Of a stretch of 41,462 nucleotides of DNA, positions 1-7,797 are shown one piece after another. This stretch comes from Pseudomonas sp. ACN8 (GTDB lineage: Bacteria > Pseudomonadota > Gammaproteobacteria > Pseudomonadales > Pseudomonadaceae). Position numbers and translations under genes: made by a program. The stretch is from contig NZ_MRCS01000057.1 of the NCBI RefSeq assembly GCF_002303925.1, positions 1 through 41,462 on the forward strand, in the 5' to 3' direction. The first letter of the stretch is position 1. Each line of letters begins with the position of its first letter. The notes under the pieces are model-generated. The model ran no database searches. It saw only the letters and a list, made by a program, of their open reading frames with translations, and was not told where the DNA came from.

Positions 1-125
1 GGAGTAACTTGTGATGCTGATAATCTGTTGACTAGCAGTCTGACTCCACAAGCACCCACACGAATTGCTTGATTCAGTTGTTAAAGAGCGGTTGGTTAAG
101 ATCTTTCGTCTCAACCGAGGCGCGC
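1..125 (-). other. Leader of a ribosomal RNA operon with boxA
   Basis: Read on the minus strand, this is the transcribed leader that precedes 16S rRNA in Pseudomonas; I recognise it as the conserved rrn leader. It carries a boxA antitermination element, CGCTCTTTAACAA, at positions 90-78. The ribosomal NusB/NusE antitermination complex loads on this element to keep polymerase elongating through rRNA. The 16S gene itself is not in the window and should begin just beyond base 1 on the minus strand. Recognition of the leader is from memory of Pseudomonas rrn sequences; the boxA match is seen directly. Confidence 0.85.
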
Positions 126-153
126 ATTCTACAGCAGCCTCATTTGCTGTCAA
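126..153 (-). promoter_or_regulatory. rrn promoter, proximal (sigma-70)
   Basis: The minus strand shows TTGACA (148-153), a 16-base spacer and TAGAAT (126-131), followed by a GC-rich discriminator (GCGCGCC) expected of stringently controlled rRNA promoters. It is the promoter nearest the boxA leader. Confidence 0.85.
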
Positions 154-245
154 GTGATTATTTTTTGAAGCTTTCAAAGTTTCGCTTGGAAATCCTTAAC
201 AACTTCAACCACTTGCGCTTCAGATCTCTCGTCAGCGGGAGGCGA

Positions 246-273
246 ATTCTACAGCGTTACACGCTGCTGTCAA
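246..273 (-). promoter_or_regulatory. rrn promoter, middle (sigma-70)
   Basis: The minus strand shows TTGACA (268-273), a 16-base spacer and TAGAAT (246-251), followed by TCGCC. Hexamers and spacer length match the proximal promoter 120 bases downstream. The sequence just after each -10 box also resembles the other, including an AGATCT block, which suggests a promoter duplication. Confidence 0.82.
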
Positions 274-391
274 CACCTCTTTTTCAACTCCCTTTCGGCT
301 TCGATGAACTGAAGCAACCTGCTGCCGAAAACTGCGTAACTCATTGTTTACCAAGGAGTTTTTCGTTTCGACTGCGCCGGAAGTGGGGCGA

Positions 392-419
392 ATTATAGGC
401 CTCCAGAATCTGCCGTCAA
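392..419 (-). promoter_or_regulatory. rrn promoter, distal (sigma-70)
   Basis: The minus strand shows TTGACG (414-419), a 16-base spacer and a perfect TATAAT (392-397), followed by TCGCCCC. It is the third member of a tandem series with identical spacing. It faces away from rhtA, so the region between 420 and 553 separates divergent transcription units. Confidence 0.75.
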
Positions 420-553
420 GCACTGATTCGGGTTTCTATCGATATGTGCAAAAACACTGCGTATATATAGACGCGCCCGCATGGAATGCGCAGTATATTG
501 CCCAACACAAATAGAAATACCCTTGATTCCTATATTTCGGACGATGCCACGTA

Positions 554-1441
554 ATGAATGACCAGCCTCGCAGTCTAGCCTCTACTCTGTTCTCGGTTGG
601 GCTGCTGCTCATAGCCATGGCGTCGATCCAGTCCGGAGCCTCCCTGGCCAAAAGCATGTTCTCCGTTGTCGGCCCTCAGGGGACGACAACATTACGACTG
701 ATTTTTGCCAGCGTGATCATGATGCTGATACTGCGTCCATGGCGGGCAAAACTCACGGCAAAATCCCTGCGCACCGTCATCGTCTACGGCATGGCGCTGG
801 GCGGCATGAACTTCCTCTTCTATATGTCATTGCAAACTGTCCCGCTGGGTATCGCAGTGGCGCTTGAATTCACCGGCCCACTGGCGGTGGCAATCTACGC
901 CTCGCGTCGTGCGATCGACTTTTTGTGGATCGCCCTGGCAGCCGCCGGCTTACTGTTACTGATACCGACGGGAGAGGCGACCGCCGGCATTGATCTGGTA
1001 GGCGCCGGTTATGCCTTGGGTGCAGGGGTCTGCTGGGCACTGTACATTTTGTTCGGTCAAAAAGCGGGGGCCGACAATGGCGTGCAAACCGCCGCACTCG
1101 GGGTAATGATCGCGGCGCTCTTCGTAGCCCCTATCGGTATTGTCCATGCCGGTTCCGCTCTATTGACCCCGTCATTGATTCCTGTGGCCCTGGGCGTCGC
1201 CATCCTGTCCACCGCCCTCCCCTACACCCTGGAGATGGTCGCGCTGACCCGCATGCCGGCCAGGACCTTCGGCACCCTGATGAGTATCGAGCCAGCCTTC
1301 GGCGCGCTATCCGGCTTGCTGTTCCTTCATGAGTACCTCTCGCTGTCACAATGGATGGCCATCATGTGCATCATTTTGGCATCCGTCGGTGCCACCATGA
1401 CCATGAGCTCAGCCGCCAGACCAGCAGTAGCGGCAGATTGA
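554..1441 (+). CDS. rhtA: Threonine/homoserine exporter, RhtA-like (EamA family)
   Basis: Inner-membrane exporter of the drug/metabolite transporter superfamily, 295 residues, the same length as E. coli RhtA, which exports threonine, homoserine and related amino acids. The protein is almost entirely hydrophobic, about ten membrane segments in two EamA repeats. Blocks shared with RhtA include MASIQSGASLAKS near the N-terminus, SLQTVPLGIAVALEFTGPLA, ILSTALPYTLEM and RTFGTLMSIEPA. The ATG at 554 gives the RhtA-length protein, although its upstream ribosome-binding site is weak. It is monocistronic and divergent from the rRNA operon. Family assignment is strong; the exact substrate is inferred. 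Confidence 0.88.
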   Translation: MNDQPRSLASTLFSVGLLLIAMASIQSGASLAKSMFSVVGPQGTTTLRLIFASVIMMLILRPWRAKLTAKSLRTVIVYGMALGGMNFLFYMSLQTVPLGIAVALEFTGPLAVAIYASRRAIDFLWIALAAAGLLLLIPTGEATAGIDLVGAGYALGAGVCWALYILFGQKAGADNGVQTAALGVMIAALFVAPIGIVHAGSALLTPSLIPVALGVAILSTALPYTLEMVALTRMPARTFGTLMSIEPAFGALSGLLFLHEYLSLSQWMAIMCIILASVGATMTMSSAARPAVAAD

Positions 1442-1610
1442 AAGCGGATATGACACGGCTCTGGTATTTGCCGCTCAATTAGGCCATGTTTAGCCCCGCA
1501 CCCCAGAGTCATGCCATGGACCATTTCAGATAGGGATATCGGTACGCGTCAAGCAAAAGCGAATGCAGCCAGACCCGGGCACAAGATCCGGGGACGCTAT
1601 AAGGACAGTA

Positions 1611-1892
1611 ATGAACCGATTTTTGATACTGGTCGCCGTACTTGCAATTGCAGGCTGCGCAGCGACCTCGGAAACACAGATCAAGCACGGCAAGAAAGGG
1701 CTACACATCAACTGTTCCGGATTATCTTCATCCTGGGACAAGTGCTACGCCAGCGCCGCCAATTCCTGCGCCCCCAAGGGATACAAGGTCATCGCCAAGT
1801 CGGGGGATGCCGTGGAAGAGCCCGGCGATTACCCGTTTGGCCTCAATCCTGCTGGCTATACCAGCCGCAGCATGATCGTCATCTGCAAATAG
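1611..1892 (+). CDS. Small lipoprotein with four mature cysteines, function unknown
   Basis: 93 residues. The start at 1611 is preferred over an in-frame ATG at 1563 because AAGGA lies just upstream of it and it places a signal peptide at the N-terminus. A hydrophobic stretch ends in the lipobox IAGC, so Cys16 should be lipidated and the 78-residue mature protein membrane-anchored. The mature part has cysteines in the contexts INCSGL, DKCYA, NSCAP and VICK, compatible with two disulfides in the periplasm. It resembles short conserved Pseudomonas lipoproteins of unknown role. It is convergent with the tetR gene, with only 14 bases between the stops. Confidence 0.72.
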   Translation: MNRFLILVAVLAIAGCAATSETQIKHGKKGLHINCSGLSSSWDKCYASAANSCAPKGYKVIAKSGDAVEEPGDYPFGLNPAGYTSRSMIVICK

Positions 1893-1906
1893 GCAGGGTC
1901 GTCGCG

Positions 1907-2467
1907 TCAGGTTCTCGGACTTGCGATCTGACGGCCGATTTCCTCGTAGCTGGACTTCAGCACTGTGCGCTGGATATCCGGGCTAGCCAGCATGCGCGCC
2001 ACGACCAGCGCGCCAATACATTGCGACAGAATCGCCCACGCCAGGCTGTCGCTTTGCAGAACACCCGCCCAACGTTCCTGAAGCCGACAAATCCAGAGCT
2101 CCGCTTGTTGGCGGACAGTCAGGTCGGAACGGGCAATTTCCGCCCCCAATGCCGGCAATGCACATCCGGTTTCCGGATTCTCGACATGAGACATACTCAG
2201 GTACTGCTTCAAGCAGCGCTCAAGCTTGTCACGGTCCTGCCCCTCCCCCAGTCGCGTCAGGCTTTGTCCCAACTCACGTTCGACAATGCTGGCGAACAAC
2301 TCGTCTTTCGACGAGAAGTGGCTATAGAAGGCGCCGCCACTCAAGCCAATCGCTTTCATCAGGCCGTCCACGCCTACCGTTGAAAATCCGGACTTCTTGG
2401 CCGATACCGCACTGCTTTCCAGCAGCCTTTGCCTGGTTTCCAGCTTGTGACTGGCCGAATAACGCAT
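1907..2467 (-). CDS. TetR/AcrR-family transcriptional repressor
   Basis: 186 residues. The N-terminal TetR DNA-binding domain is clear: an approach helix, then STVGVDGLMKAIGLSGGAFY, which is the helix-turn-helix with the typical GGAFYSHFSSKDEL end. The C-terminal ligand-binding half is divergent, so no effector can be named. The ATG at 2467 is chosen because GGGGGAAGGACA precedes it; an upstream GTG at 2491 lacks such a site. The gene is divergent from an SDR gene, and the intergenic space holds two copies of AACGNTCGTT, so it probably represses the SDR-isomerase pair and itself. The regulatory target is inferred from arrangement. Confidence 0.85.
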   Translation of the reverse strand: MRYSASHKLETRQRLLESSAVSAKKSGFSTVGVDGLMKAIGLSGGAFYSHFSSKDELFASIVERELGQSLTRLGEGQDRDKLERCLKQYLSMSHVENPETGCALPALGAEIARSDLTVRQQAELWICRLQERWAGVLQSDSLAWAILSQCIGALVVARMLASPDIQRTVLKSSYEEIGRQIASPRT

Positions 2468-2516
2468 TGTCCTTCCCCCTGGATTGCTCACCTTGACGTC
2501 TGTCGAATCATAGCAT

Positions 2517-2541
2517 AACGTTCGTTTAGTTAACGATCGTT
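2517..2541. promoter_or_regulatory. Probable TetR operator, two palindromic half-boxes
   Basis: Two copies of the ten-base motif AACGNTCGTT lie 15 bases apart: AACGTTCGTT at 2517-2526 (one mismatch from a perfect palindrome) and AACGATCGTT at 2532-2541 (perfect palindrome). Each is followed by TTA. They sit between the divergent tetR and SDR genes, where a TetR repressor would control both. Palindromes are seen directly; binding is inferred. Confidence 0.6.
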
Positions 2542-2548
2542 TACCAAA

Positions 2549-3289
2549 ATGGATCTACCCATGAATAACAAGAAGGTCGTACTGGTCGTCGGTGCAGGTG
2601 ATGCCACGGGCGGCGCCATTGCCAAGCGTTTTGCCCAAGAGGGTTTTGTCGCCTGCGTCACCCGCCGCAGTGCGGACAAGCTCCAGCCACTGGTGGATGC
2701 CATCAAGGCCGATGGTGGCGAGGCACACGGTTTCGCCTGCGACGCCCGCAAGGAAGACGATGTGGTGGCACTGGTCGAGCAGATCGAAAGCGAGGTCGGC
2801 CCCATCGAGGCATTCGTGTTCAACATCGGCGCCAACGTGCCGTGCAGCATTCTCGAAGAAACCGCCCGCAAGTATTTCAAGATCTGGGAAATGGCCTGCT
2901 TCTCGGGGTTTCTCAATGCGCGGGAAGTGGCCATACGCATGGCCAAGCGCCAGCAGGGCACAATCCTGTTCACAGGTGCCACTGCAGGCCTGCGTGGCGC
3001 AGCCGGGTTCGCCGCATTTGCCGGTGCCAAGCACGGCATTCGTGCACTGGCGCAAAGCATGGCCCGAGAGCTCGGACCGATGAATATTCACGTTGCCCAT
3101 GTCGTCGTCGACGGCGCCATCGATACCGACTTCATCCGTGACAGCTTCCCCGAGAAATACGCGACCAAGGATCAGGACGGCATCCTCAACCCCGAACACA
3201 TTGCCGAGAATTACTGGTACCTGCACAGCCAGCCCCGCGACGCCTGGACTTTCGAACTGGACCTGCGCCCCTGGAGCGAACGCTGGTAA
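2549..3289 (+). CDS. SDR-family protein with Phe in place of the catalytic Tyr
   Basis: 246 residues from ATG 2549; an in-frame ATG at 2561 would remove four residues and is equally possible. The fold is that of a classical short-chain dehydrogenase: an N-terminal Rossmann segment VVLVVGAGDATGGAIAKRFA, an atypical form of the glycine-rich NAD-binding motif, and the C-terminal helix GIRALAQSMAREL. The active-site YxxxK is FAGAK (Phe157, Lys161), and the usual catalytic serine position reads Ala (about residue 144). A classical-SDR subgroup with Phe for Tyr and an incomplete glycine motif is known (I recall it as SDR_c10), so this is probably family-typical rather than a damaged gene. It is followed after 36 bases by an isomerase-like gene in the same direction and is probably controlled by the divergent TetR. 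Substrate unknown. Confidence 0.82.
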   Translation: MDLPMNNKKVVLVVGAGDATGGAIAKRFAQEGFVACVTRRSADKLQPLVDAIKADGGEAHGFACDARKEDDVVALVEQIESEVGPIEAFVFNIGANVPCSILEETARKYFKIWEMACFSGFLNAREVAIRMAKRQQGTILFTGATAGLRGAAGFAAFAGAKHGIRALAQSMARELGPMNIHVAHVVVDGAIDTDFIRDSFPEKYATKDQDGILNPEHIAENYWYLHSQPRDAWTFELDLRPWSERW

Positions 3290-3325
3290 GCCCTCCCCTA
3301 CAACAATAAGCAGAGCGCACCGAAC

Positions 3326-3916
3326 ATGAGCAAAACCGTGGAATTCCTTTTTGACCTGGGCAGCCCCACCACCTACCTGGCCTATACCCAGTTACCTGCA
3401 ATCTGCGAGCAAACCGACAGCCAGCTGATCTACATCCCGATCCTGCTCGGCGGTGTGTTCAAGGCCACCGGCAACGCCTCCCCGGCGACCATTCCGGCCA
3501 AGGGTCGCCACATGATTCAGGACCTGGACCGTTTTGCCCGGCGCTATGACGTGCCACTGAAGTTCAATCCGCACTTCCCGATCAACACTCTCGTGCTGAT
3601 GCGTGCCGTGACCGGCATTCAGTTGCACCAACCCGAGCGTTTTTTTGCCTTCATTGACTGCCTGTTCAAGGCCCTATGGGTCGACGGCCGCAACCTCAAT
3701 GACCCGGCAACCGTGGCGGCGGTGCTGAGCGACAACGGTTTCGATCCCAATGAGGTGCTGGCACTGACCGCCGACGAAACAGTCAAGGCAACGCTCAAGG
3801 ACAACACCGAGAAAGCAGTGCAGCGCGGCGTATTCGGCGTGCCAAGCATGTTTGTCGATAACCAGCTGTACTTCGGCCAGGATCGACTGGACTTCGTGCT
3901 CGAGGCCCTGAGTTAA
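3326..3916 (+). CDS. 2-hydroxychromene-2-carboxylate isomerase-like protein (DsbA-fold, kappa-GST related)
   Basis: 196 residues, the usual length of the HCCA isomerase/kappa glutathione transferase family. The start motif EFLFDLGSPTTYLAY places Ser13 where NahD-type isomerases keep the catalytic serine that activates glutathione. The DsbA-fold cis-proline is in GVFGVPSMFVD near residue 172. NahD acts in naphthalene breakdown, but no aromatic pathway genes are nearby, so the true substrate is probably another glutathione-activated compound. It is cotranscribed with the upstream SDR by spacing. Its stop codon overlaps the stop of the convergent oxidoreductase by two bases. Confidence 0.8.
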   Translation: MSKTVEFLFDLGSPTTYLAYTQLPAICEQTDSQLIYIPILLGGVFKATGNASPATIPAKGRHMIQDLDRFARRYDVPLKFNPHFPINTLVLMRAVTGIQLHQPERFFAFIDCLFKALWVDGRNLNDPATVAAVLSDNGFDPNEVLALTADETVKATLKDNTEKAVQRGVFGVPSMFVDNQLYFGQDRLDFVLEALS

Positions 3917-4911
3917 ATCTCGACCACCAACCGCCCCTTTGCCGCTCCTGACAAGAGCAGTACATGGGCGGCTTCTGCCGATTCCAACGTGAACGAGTGC
4001 GGGTCAAGCAATGGCGCGAGCTTGCCCGCTTCAATCAACTGCGCCGCCTCGTGCAGAATCTCGCCGTGATGCTCACGCCCCTTGCCGGTCAGGAGCGGCA
4101 GCAAAGTGAAGACACCGGAGTAAGTCGCCCCGCGAAAGGAAAGCGGTGCCAGGCTGTGCTGCCCCCACCCCAGGCAACTGAGCACATGACCGTGATACAT
4201 CCGTGCCGCCTTGAATGACGCATCCAGCGTTTCCCCCCCTACTGTGTCATAGACAATGTCGAAGCCCTCACCGGCCGTATGCTCAGCCACATAATCTTCA
4301 ACCGAAGACTTGCGGTAATCGATAAAGGTCGCGCCGAACCCTTCGATAATCGACTGCTGCCCGGCAGAACCCGTGGCAAAAACTTCTGCGCCAAAAGCGC
4401 GGGCGATTTGCACCGCGACATGGCCAACGCCACCGGCGCCGCCATGAATCAATACCGTCTGCCCGGATCGAACGCGCGCCCGGTCCACCAGGCCTTCCCA
4501 AGCCGTAATAAGCACCAGCGGCAATCCGGCAGCCTCCCGCATGCTCAAATTGTGCGGCTTGTGAGCCAACAGTCGCGCATCGACCGTCGCGTATTCGGCC
4601 AACGAACCTTGAATACCGCCAATACCGGTGGCCATGGCATACACCTCGTCCCCCGGCAACCAGCCACTGACACCCTCCCCCAACGCCTCCACGGTTCCGG
4701 CCAGATCCATCCCCACTATCGCCGGCAATGGTTGAGCCGCATGGGCCGCCTGCCCGGAGCGGATTTTGCCGTCCAGCGGATTGACACCGCTGGCCTTGAT
4801 CCTGACCAATACCTGCCCCGCCTGCGGCACGGGCCGTGCAATGGAAACCAAACGTAACGGCGCATTGGCCGAGTCGACCATCAGAGCGCGCATATTCAGT
4901 GAGTCAGTCAT
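3913..4911 (-). CDS. Zinc-type alcohol dehydrogenase/quinone oxidoreductase family protein
   Basis: 332 residues from ATG 4911 (a further in-frame ATG lies at 4926, and MRALMVDS a few residues downstream is also a possible start). Medium-chain dehydrogenase/reductase with an N-terminal GroES-like domain containing GVNPLDGKIRSG and GMDLAGTVEALG, then a Rossmann domain with the NADPH-binding HGGAGGVGHVAVQIA. The family zinc ligands are not evident, so it is closer to QOR-type quinone/enone reductases than to true alcohol dehydrogenases. It is divergent from a LysR regulator 102 bases away, a common arrangement for an inducible NADPH:quinone reductase. Exact substrate not inferable. Confidence 0.85.
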   Translation of the reverse strand: MTDSLNMRALMVDSANAPLRLVSIARPVPQAGQVLVRIKASGVNPLDGKIRSGQAAHAAQPLPAIVGMDLAGTVEALGEGVSGWLPGDEVYAMATGIGGIQGSLAEYATVDARLLAHKPHNLSMREAAGLPLVLITAWEGLVDRARVRSGQTVLIHGGAGGVGHVAVQIARAFGAEVFATGSAGQQSIIEGFGATFIDYRKSSVEDYVAEHTAGEGFDIVYDTVGGETLDASFKAARMYHGHVLSCLGWGQHSLAPLSFRGATYSGVFTLLPLLTGKGREHHGEILHEAAQLIEAGKLAPLLDPHSFTLESAEAAHVLLLSGAAKGRLVVEI

Positions 4912-4977
4912 TTCGCCATGCCCCATCAGAAGTGGATGTGGACCATCTTGCCTCGCTCAATTCATGCCGATAAGACG

Positions 4978-4991
4978 CTATATCGCTATAG
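4978..4991. promoter_or_regulatory. Inverted repeat in the oxidoreductase-LysR intergenic space
   Basis: CTATA-TCGC-TATAG is a perfect 5-4-5 inverted repeat located 22 bases before the LysR start and 66 bases before the divergent oxidoreductase start. LysR regulators bind dyads of the T-N11-A type in such positions, so this is a candidate recognition site. The repeat is seen; its role is inferred. Confidence 0.4.
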
Positions 4992-5013
4992 TGACCATTC
5001 CACTACAGCATCA

Positions 5014-5931
5014 ATGAGCGATCCCGTGGACAAACTCAATGCAATGGCGATTTTCGTGCGGGTGGTCGAACGGGGCAGTTTTTCCGCTGTAGCCCGGGAG
5101 TTGCAGACCAGCCAGCCGACCATCAGCAAAGTGTTGCAAGCACTGGAAACCCGATTGGGCGGAAAGCTGATTAGCCGCAGTACCCGCAAGTTGTCCCTGA
5201 CGGACGAAGGTCGGCGGTACTACAACGAATGCCGCCGCATCCTCGCCGCCGTGGATGCGGCGGAACATAGCTTTCAATCCGGTCGGGAAAAGGTCGCCGG
5301 ACCGTTGAAAGTCGGCTCGTCGGTCAGTTTCGGACGTTTGCAGATCGCCCCCCGCCTGCCGGACTTTCTCAGACACTACCCTGACGTACAGATAGACCTG
5401 CAACTGAGCGATCAAAACCAGGATCTGGTCAGCGAAGGGCTGGACGTGACTTTCAGGATCGGAGCCCTGAACGACAGTGGCCTGATCGCTCGCCTTGTCG
5501 GCACGACCCACCGGGTAACCGTCGCTTCACCTGACTACCTCAGGCAAAACGGCCAACCGCAAACACCGCAGGAACTGGGCAGGCACAACTGCCTGATGTT
5601 CAACCTGCTGAGCAGTCAAAACCTGTGGCTGTACACAAAAGACGCCCAACGCCACGAAGTGCGGATCAAGGGCAATGCGCAGAGCAACAATTCCGAGGCG
5701 ATCCGCGAAATGGTGCTGGGGGGATTGGGGATTGCGTTGTCACCGGTGTGGCTATTCAGCGAAGATCTGAGCGCCGGCCGGGTGAGCGCGATTTTGCAGG
5801 ACTACAGTACGTTGTCGCTGCCAATTTATGCCGTATCCCCGGCGAATCGTCGCCAATCCGCCAGGGTCAAAGCCTTTGTCGACTACATGGCTCAAGCGCT
5901 GGAAAAAGCACCTGAGCTTCACATCAGATAG
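5014..5931 (+). CDS. LysR-family transcriptional regulator
   Basis: 305 residues. The start at 5014 (MSDPVDKLNAMAIFVRVVE) matches the usual beginning of this regulator subgroup; an in-frame ATG at 4918 would add 32 residues unlike the family. The winged helix-turn-helix is at residues 9-66 with GSFSAVARELQTSQPTIS, followed by LETRLGGKLISRSTRKLSLT. The C-terminal substrate-binding domain includes PLKVGSSVSFGR and EGLDVTFRIG. It belongs with the CrgA/AaeR-like group and probably controls the divergent quinone-oxidoreductase gene. Its 3' end overlaps the convergent aminopeptidase gene by 8 bases. Confidence 0.88.
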   Translation: MSDPVDKLNAMAIFVRVVERGSFSAVARELQTSQPTISKVLQALETRLGGKLISRSTRKLSLTDEGRRYYNECRRILAAVDAAEHSFQSGREKVAGPLKVGSSVSFGRLQIAPRLPDFLRHYPDVQIDLQLSDQNQDLVSEGLDVTFRIGALNDSGLIARLVGTTHRVTVASPDYLRQNGQPQTPQELGRHNCLMFNLLSSQNLWLYTKDAQRHEVRIKGNAQSNNSEAIREMVLGGLGIALSPVWLFSEDLSAGRVSAILQDYSTLSLPIYAVSPANRRQSARVKAFVDYMAQALEKAPELHIR

Positions 5932-7732
5932 CCGCAGTACGGGTATTCAGCCACTCCAGCGCGGCACCTTCGACCAACGGACTCAGGCGCTCGCGCACTT
6001 CAGCGTGGTAGGCGTTGAACCACTGTTTTTCCTCGTCCGACAGCAGCGAAGTTTCCAGGCAGCGCGTATCGATCGGGCACAGGGTCAGGGTTTCGAACTT
6101 GAGGAACTCGCCAAATTCGCTTTTGCCTGCCTCACGGTTCATCGCCAGGTTTTCGATCCGCACCCCCCAACGACCCGGACGATAGGTGCCCGGTTCAATG
6201 GACGTGATCATGCCCGGTTGCATCGCGGTTTGCGGTGCAGGTGCGGCCTGATAAGCGATGACTTGCGGACCTTCGTGGACGTTCAGGAAATAGCCGACGC
6301 CATGACCCGTGCCGTGACCGTAGTCGACACTTTCCGCCCAGATGGGCGCACGGGCGATGGCATCGAGCAGCGGCGACAGGATGCCTTTCGGGAACTGCGC
6401 GCGGGACAAGGCAATCACGCCCTTGAGCACGCGGGTGCAATCGCGCTTTTGCTCATCGGTCGGTGTGCCCACCGCAACCATCCGCGTGATGTCGGTGGTG
6501 CCGCCCAGGTACTGGCCGCCGGAGTCGATTAGCAGCAGGCCGTCCCCTTCGATCACCGCGTGCTCTTCTTCGGTGGCATGGTAGTGCGGCATCGCGCCAT
6601 TGGCGTTGAACGCGGCGATGGTGTTGAAACTCAGCGACACATAATCCGGACGACGCTCACGGGCGGCGGTGAGTTTTTCGTCGATGGTCAGTTCGGTGAT
6701 GCGCTCGCGCCCCAGTGCCGAGTCCAGCCAGGCGAAGAATTCGCACAGCGCTGCGCCGTCCTGTTCCATGGCCTGACGGATGTGTTCGGCATCGGCCAGG
6801 CTTTTTTGCGATTTGGCCAGGGTGGTCGGGTTCAGGCCTTCGATCAGCTTCACCCCGCTGTCGAGGTTATCCAGCAACCCCGCCGTGACCCGCGCCGGGT
6901 CGACCTGCAGGCTCGCACCGCTCGGCACGGCGCGCAGTGCGGCGGCGACCTCGCTGTAATCGCGTAAGGTCACGCCGTCCTGTTCGAGGATGACGCGCAG
7001 CTCGGCACTGACTTTGCTCAAGGCGACAAACAGCGTGGCCTGTTGCTGATTGATCAAGGCGAAAGAAACAAACACAGGGTTGAACGACACGTCGCCGCCA
7101 CGCAGGTTGAACAGCCAGGCGATGTCATCCAGGGTGGCGATGAAATGCCAGTCGGCACCTCGCGCCTGAAGGGTTTCACGCAGTTTGGCGAGTTTTTCCC
7201 CACGGCTGACGGTCGCCTGTGGCGGCAGGTGCTGATAGATCGGTTCGTTCGGCAGGCCCGGGCGATCGCTCCAGACGCCGCTCAACAGGTCGATGTCGGT
7301 GCGCAGGCGGGCGCCACGTTCTTCAAGTTTGCCGCCCAGGGTCCGTGCCGATGCCACGGCCATGACCGCGCCATCGACCGCGACAACGCCGCCCTCGGGG
7401 GTTTGCTCGGCCAGCCATTCCAGTGGCCCGGGTTGACCCGGTTGCAGCTTGACCAGATCAATGCCGCTGCCCTTGAGCTCCTTGGTCGCCTGCTCCCAAT
7501 AACGGCTATCGGCCCAGACGCCGGCAAAGTCCGGGGTCACGATCAGGGTGCCGACTGAACCATGGAAACCCGACAACCACTGGCGCCCTTGCCAATAGCC
7601 CGGCAGGTATTCGGACAGGTGCGGATCGGCCGACGGCACCAGCAAGGCGTGAATGCCCTCCCGGCTCATCAGTTCGCGGGTTTGCGCCAGGCGCTGGGGC
7701 ACCGATCCAGTGATCGAAAGCTGCGTATTCAT
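5924..7732 (-). CDS. Xaa-Pro aminopeptidase (M24B metallopeptidase)
   Basis: 602 residues, the length of three-domain aminopeptidase P. It removes an N-terminal residue ahead of proline using two divalent metal ions, probably in the cytoplasm since no signal peptide is visible. The C-terminal pita-bread domain shows all five ligand positions: two Asp in IDSGGQYLGGTTDITR, His in GHGTGHGVG, Glu in TSIEPGTY and Glu in GVRIENL. Two creatinase-like N-terminal domains precede it (for example VPSADPHLSEYLPGYW). The ATG at 7732 has AGGAGA upstream. It ends by overlapping the convergent lysR gene. The cysteine desulfurase gene upstream on the same strand is 65 bases away and could be cotranscribed. 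Confidence 0.92.
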   Translation of the reverse strand: MNTQLSITGSVPQRLAQTRELMSREGIHALLVPSADPHLSEYLPGYWQGRQWLSGFHGSVGTLIVTPDFAGVWADSRYWEQATKELKGSGIDLVKLQPGQPGPLEWLAEQTPEGGVVAVDGAVMAVASARTLGGKLEERGARLRTDIDLLSGVWSDRPGLPNEPIYQHLPPQATVSRGEKLAKLRETLQARGADWHFIATLDDIAWLFNLRGGDVSFNPVFVSFALINQQQATLFVALSKVSAELRVILEQDGVTLRDYSEVAAALRAVPSGASLQVDPARVTAGLLDNLDSGVKLIEGLNPTTLAKSQKSLADAEHIRQAMEQDGAALCEFFAWLDSALGRERITELTIDEKLTAARERRPDYVSLSFNTIAAFNANGAMPHYHATEEEHAVIEGDGLLLIDSGGQYLGGTTDITRMVAVGTPTDEQKRDCTRVLKGVIALSRAQFPKGILSPLLDAIARAPIWAESVDYGHGTGHGVGYFLNVHEGPQVIAYQAAPAPQTAMQPGMITSIEPGTYRPGRWGVRIENLAMNREAGKSEFGEFLKFETLTLCPIDTRCLETSLLSDEEKQWFNAYHAEVRERLSPLVEGAALEWLNTRTAAI

Positions 7733-7797
7733 CGTGTCTCCTGCTAATCACTTGTTCATTATTGTTGAGTGCCGATCAACGTCGGCGCTTCGTCGCC

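Noticed and set aside
1511..2383. 290-codon plus-strand frame over the lipoprotein and tetR genes
   Set aside because: It overlaps two well-supported genes in other frames and shows no family features.
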